5,794 nt of DNA. It comes from FEN-1219 sp964457725. Lineage in GTDB: Bacteria; Pseudomonadota; Gammaproteobacteria; Steroidobacterales; Rariloculaceae. Below, piece after piece: positions 5,496 to 5,794 of this stretch. The stretch covers positions 1 through 5,794 of the forward strand of contig CAYWGQ010000209.1 of the NCBI GenBank assembly GCA_964457725.1, given 5' to 3'. A model generated the notes under the pieces. The model searched no databases. It had not been told where the DNA came from and saw only the letters and a list, made by a program, of their open reading frames with translations. The stretch's first letter is position 1; each line of letters opens with the position of its first letter. Position numbers and translations under genes: made by a program.

Positions 5496-5536
5496 GATCC
5501 CCTCCGGCGGGCTCGACGCGAGCACCGGCGGGGATC
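5496..5536 (-). promoter_or_regulatory. Hairpin sequestering the mgtE Shine-Dalgarno
   Basis: Read on the minus strand, GATCCCCGCCGG (5536-5525) pairs with CCGGAGGGGATC (5507-5496): seven pairs, one G/A mismatch, then four more pairs. Inside, GCTCG (5523-5519) pairs with CGAGC (5515-5511) around a CGU loop. The entire GGAGGGG ribosome site lies in the 3' arm and the stem ends directly against the ATG. A second anti-Shine-Dalgarno, CCCTCC at 5543-5538, could pair with GGAGGG instead, so alternative folds are possible. This suggests translational gating by Mg2+, temperature, a protein or upstream translation. The trigger is not identifiable, and I do not recognise the conserved pattern of the M-box riboswitch. 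Confidence 0.65.
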
Positions 5537-5543
5537 GGGAGGG

Positions 5544-5618
5544 CTAGCTCAATCCATCGCCGGCGCGACCACGAACGTGCGCCGTAATCGAGTTTGGCTG
5601 GCTACTAGGTAAGTCCAT
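5544..5618 (-). CDS. Possible 24-codon leader ORF upstream of mgtE
   Basis: In the mgtE leader an ATG at 5618-5616 opens a 24-codon frame ending in TAG at 5546-5544. The peptide reads MDLPSSQPNSITAHVRG then RAGDGLS. No good Shine-Dalgarno precedes it: the upstream bases GGACTCCTGCA instead resemble an anti-Shine-Dalgarno. It uses codons rare for this GC-rich genome (TTA, CCT, AGT, ATT, GTT), so it is either a regulatory leader peptide or unselected sequence. It begins about 20 nt after the predicted transcription start. It stops 7 nt before the 5' arm of the ribosome-site hairpin, so a terminating ribosome would cover that arm. Confidence 0.25.
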   Translation of the reverse strand: MDLPSSQPNSITAHVRGRAGDGLS

Positions 5619-5644
5619 TGCAGGAGTCCGGAAAAGCGGGACGC

Positions 5645-5672
5645 AGTTTAGGCGGATCGCCGCCGCTGTCAA
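5645..5672 (-). promoter_or_regulatory. Predicted sigma70-type promoter of mgtE
   Basis: On the minus strand TTGACA (5672-5667) is a perfect -35 and TAAACT (5650-5645) a four-of-six -10, separated by 16 bp. Transcription would start near 5638, giving a leader of about 143 nt. An inverted repeat, GCGGAT (5652-5657) with ATCCGC (5672-5677), covers the spacer and the -35 and could be an operator. This is the best promoter match in the window. Confidence 0.65.
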
Positions 5673-5707
5673 TCCGCGGCCTCGGCGCCGCCACCGCCCG
5701 CCCGATC

Positions 5708-5794
5708 GTAGGAGCGGCTGTCCAGCCGCGATCTTCGGCGCTGTCCAGCCGCGATCTTCGGCGCTGTCCAGCCGCGATCTTCGGCGCTGTCCAG
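5708..5794 (+). repeat. REP-derived 23-bp tandem array (continues past window end)
   Basis: The array begins with a REP-like head, GTAGGAGCGG (5708-5717), the same as in the 2151 copy. It is followed by identical 23-bp units starting CTGTCCAGCCGCGATCTTCG and ending GCG, at 5718, 5741 and 5764, with a fourth cut off by the window end at 5787. Only the first unit keeps the intact GCGGCT/AGCCGC stem. In later units the left arm reads CGGCGCTG, so the stem is disrupted. The tail is GATCTTCG where the bioD-side copies have GACTCTTCG, so this is a different sub-family. It lies upstream of the mgtE promoter. Confidence 0.85.

Noticed and set aside
5496..5525. An earlier GTG start for mgtE at 5525
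   Set aside because: It has no ribosome site, whereas ATG at 5495 has GGAGGGG just upstream and gives the usual MgtE length.
5496..5640. M-box (ykoK) Mg2+ riboswitch upstream of mgtE
   Set aside because: The leader is long enough, but I could not recognise the conserved M-box pattern. Only the ribosome-site hairpin can be supported.
5708..5794. CRISPR array
   Set aside because: Successive 23-bp units are identical and contiguous with no unique spacers, and no cas gene is nearby. It is a tandem repeat derived from a REP element.

Overview
The window is GC-rich DNA (roughly 70% by eye) with strong G/C third-position bias. It looks like a gammaproteobacterial chromosome, or a closely related proteobacterial one. 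The evidence is the family content (Lon, BioF/BioD, OmpA-like, DUF4159, MgtE) and intergenic REP-type repeats that begin GTAGGAGCGG and are followed by a short palindrome, a style common in Pseudomonas/Xanthomonas-like genomes. The lineage call is an inference. No phage, plasmid, transposase, tRNA or rRNA gene is visible.

Left part, + strand: the 3' end of lon (1-317) runs into bioF (314-1480) by a 4-bp GTGA overlap. bioF runs into bioD (1477-2154) by a 4-bp ATGA overlap. The two biotin genes are full length with all the key residues I checked. They catalyse non-consecutive steps (KAPA synthase and dethiobiotin synthetase), so bioA and bioB must lie elsewhere. The Lon C-terminus has an unusual Ala/Pro-rich tail whose DNA carries a 24-bp perfect palindrome.

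Middle: a 206-bp convergent spacer separates bioD from a minus-strand gene for an exported glycine-zipper/OmpA-like protein (2361-3077). The spacer lies within a 214-bp block bounded by perfect 31-bp inverted REP copies, and the outermost GTAG of each copy supplies the TAG stop codon of the neighbouring gene. A divergent regulatory gap (3078-3271) then leads to a plus-strand gene for an exported DUF4159 protein of unknown function (3272-4117).

Right part: mgtE, a full-length Mg2+ channel/transporter gene, lies on the minus strand (4149-5495) and converges on the DUF4159 gene across a 31-bp palindromic spacer. Upstream of mgtE is a good sigma70-type promoter (5645-5672) and a leader of about 140 nt. 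In this leader the Shine-Dalgarno sequence is locked in a 41-nt hairpin that ends one base before the ATG. A possible 24-codon leader ORF ends just before that hairpin. This leader is the most interesting regulatory candidate in the window.

The window ends inside a 23-bp tandem array derived from the same REP family (5708-5794 and beyond). The core genes look like ordinary housekeeping genes. The novelty is in the non-coding parts: the mgtE leader, the REP architecture and the lon/bioF junction.
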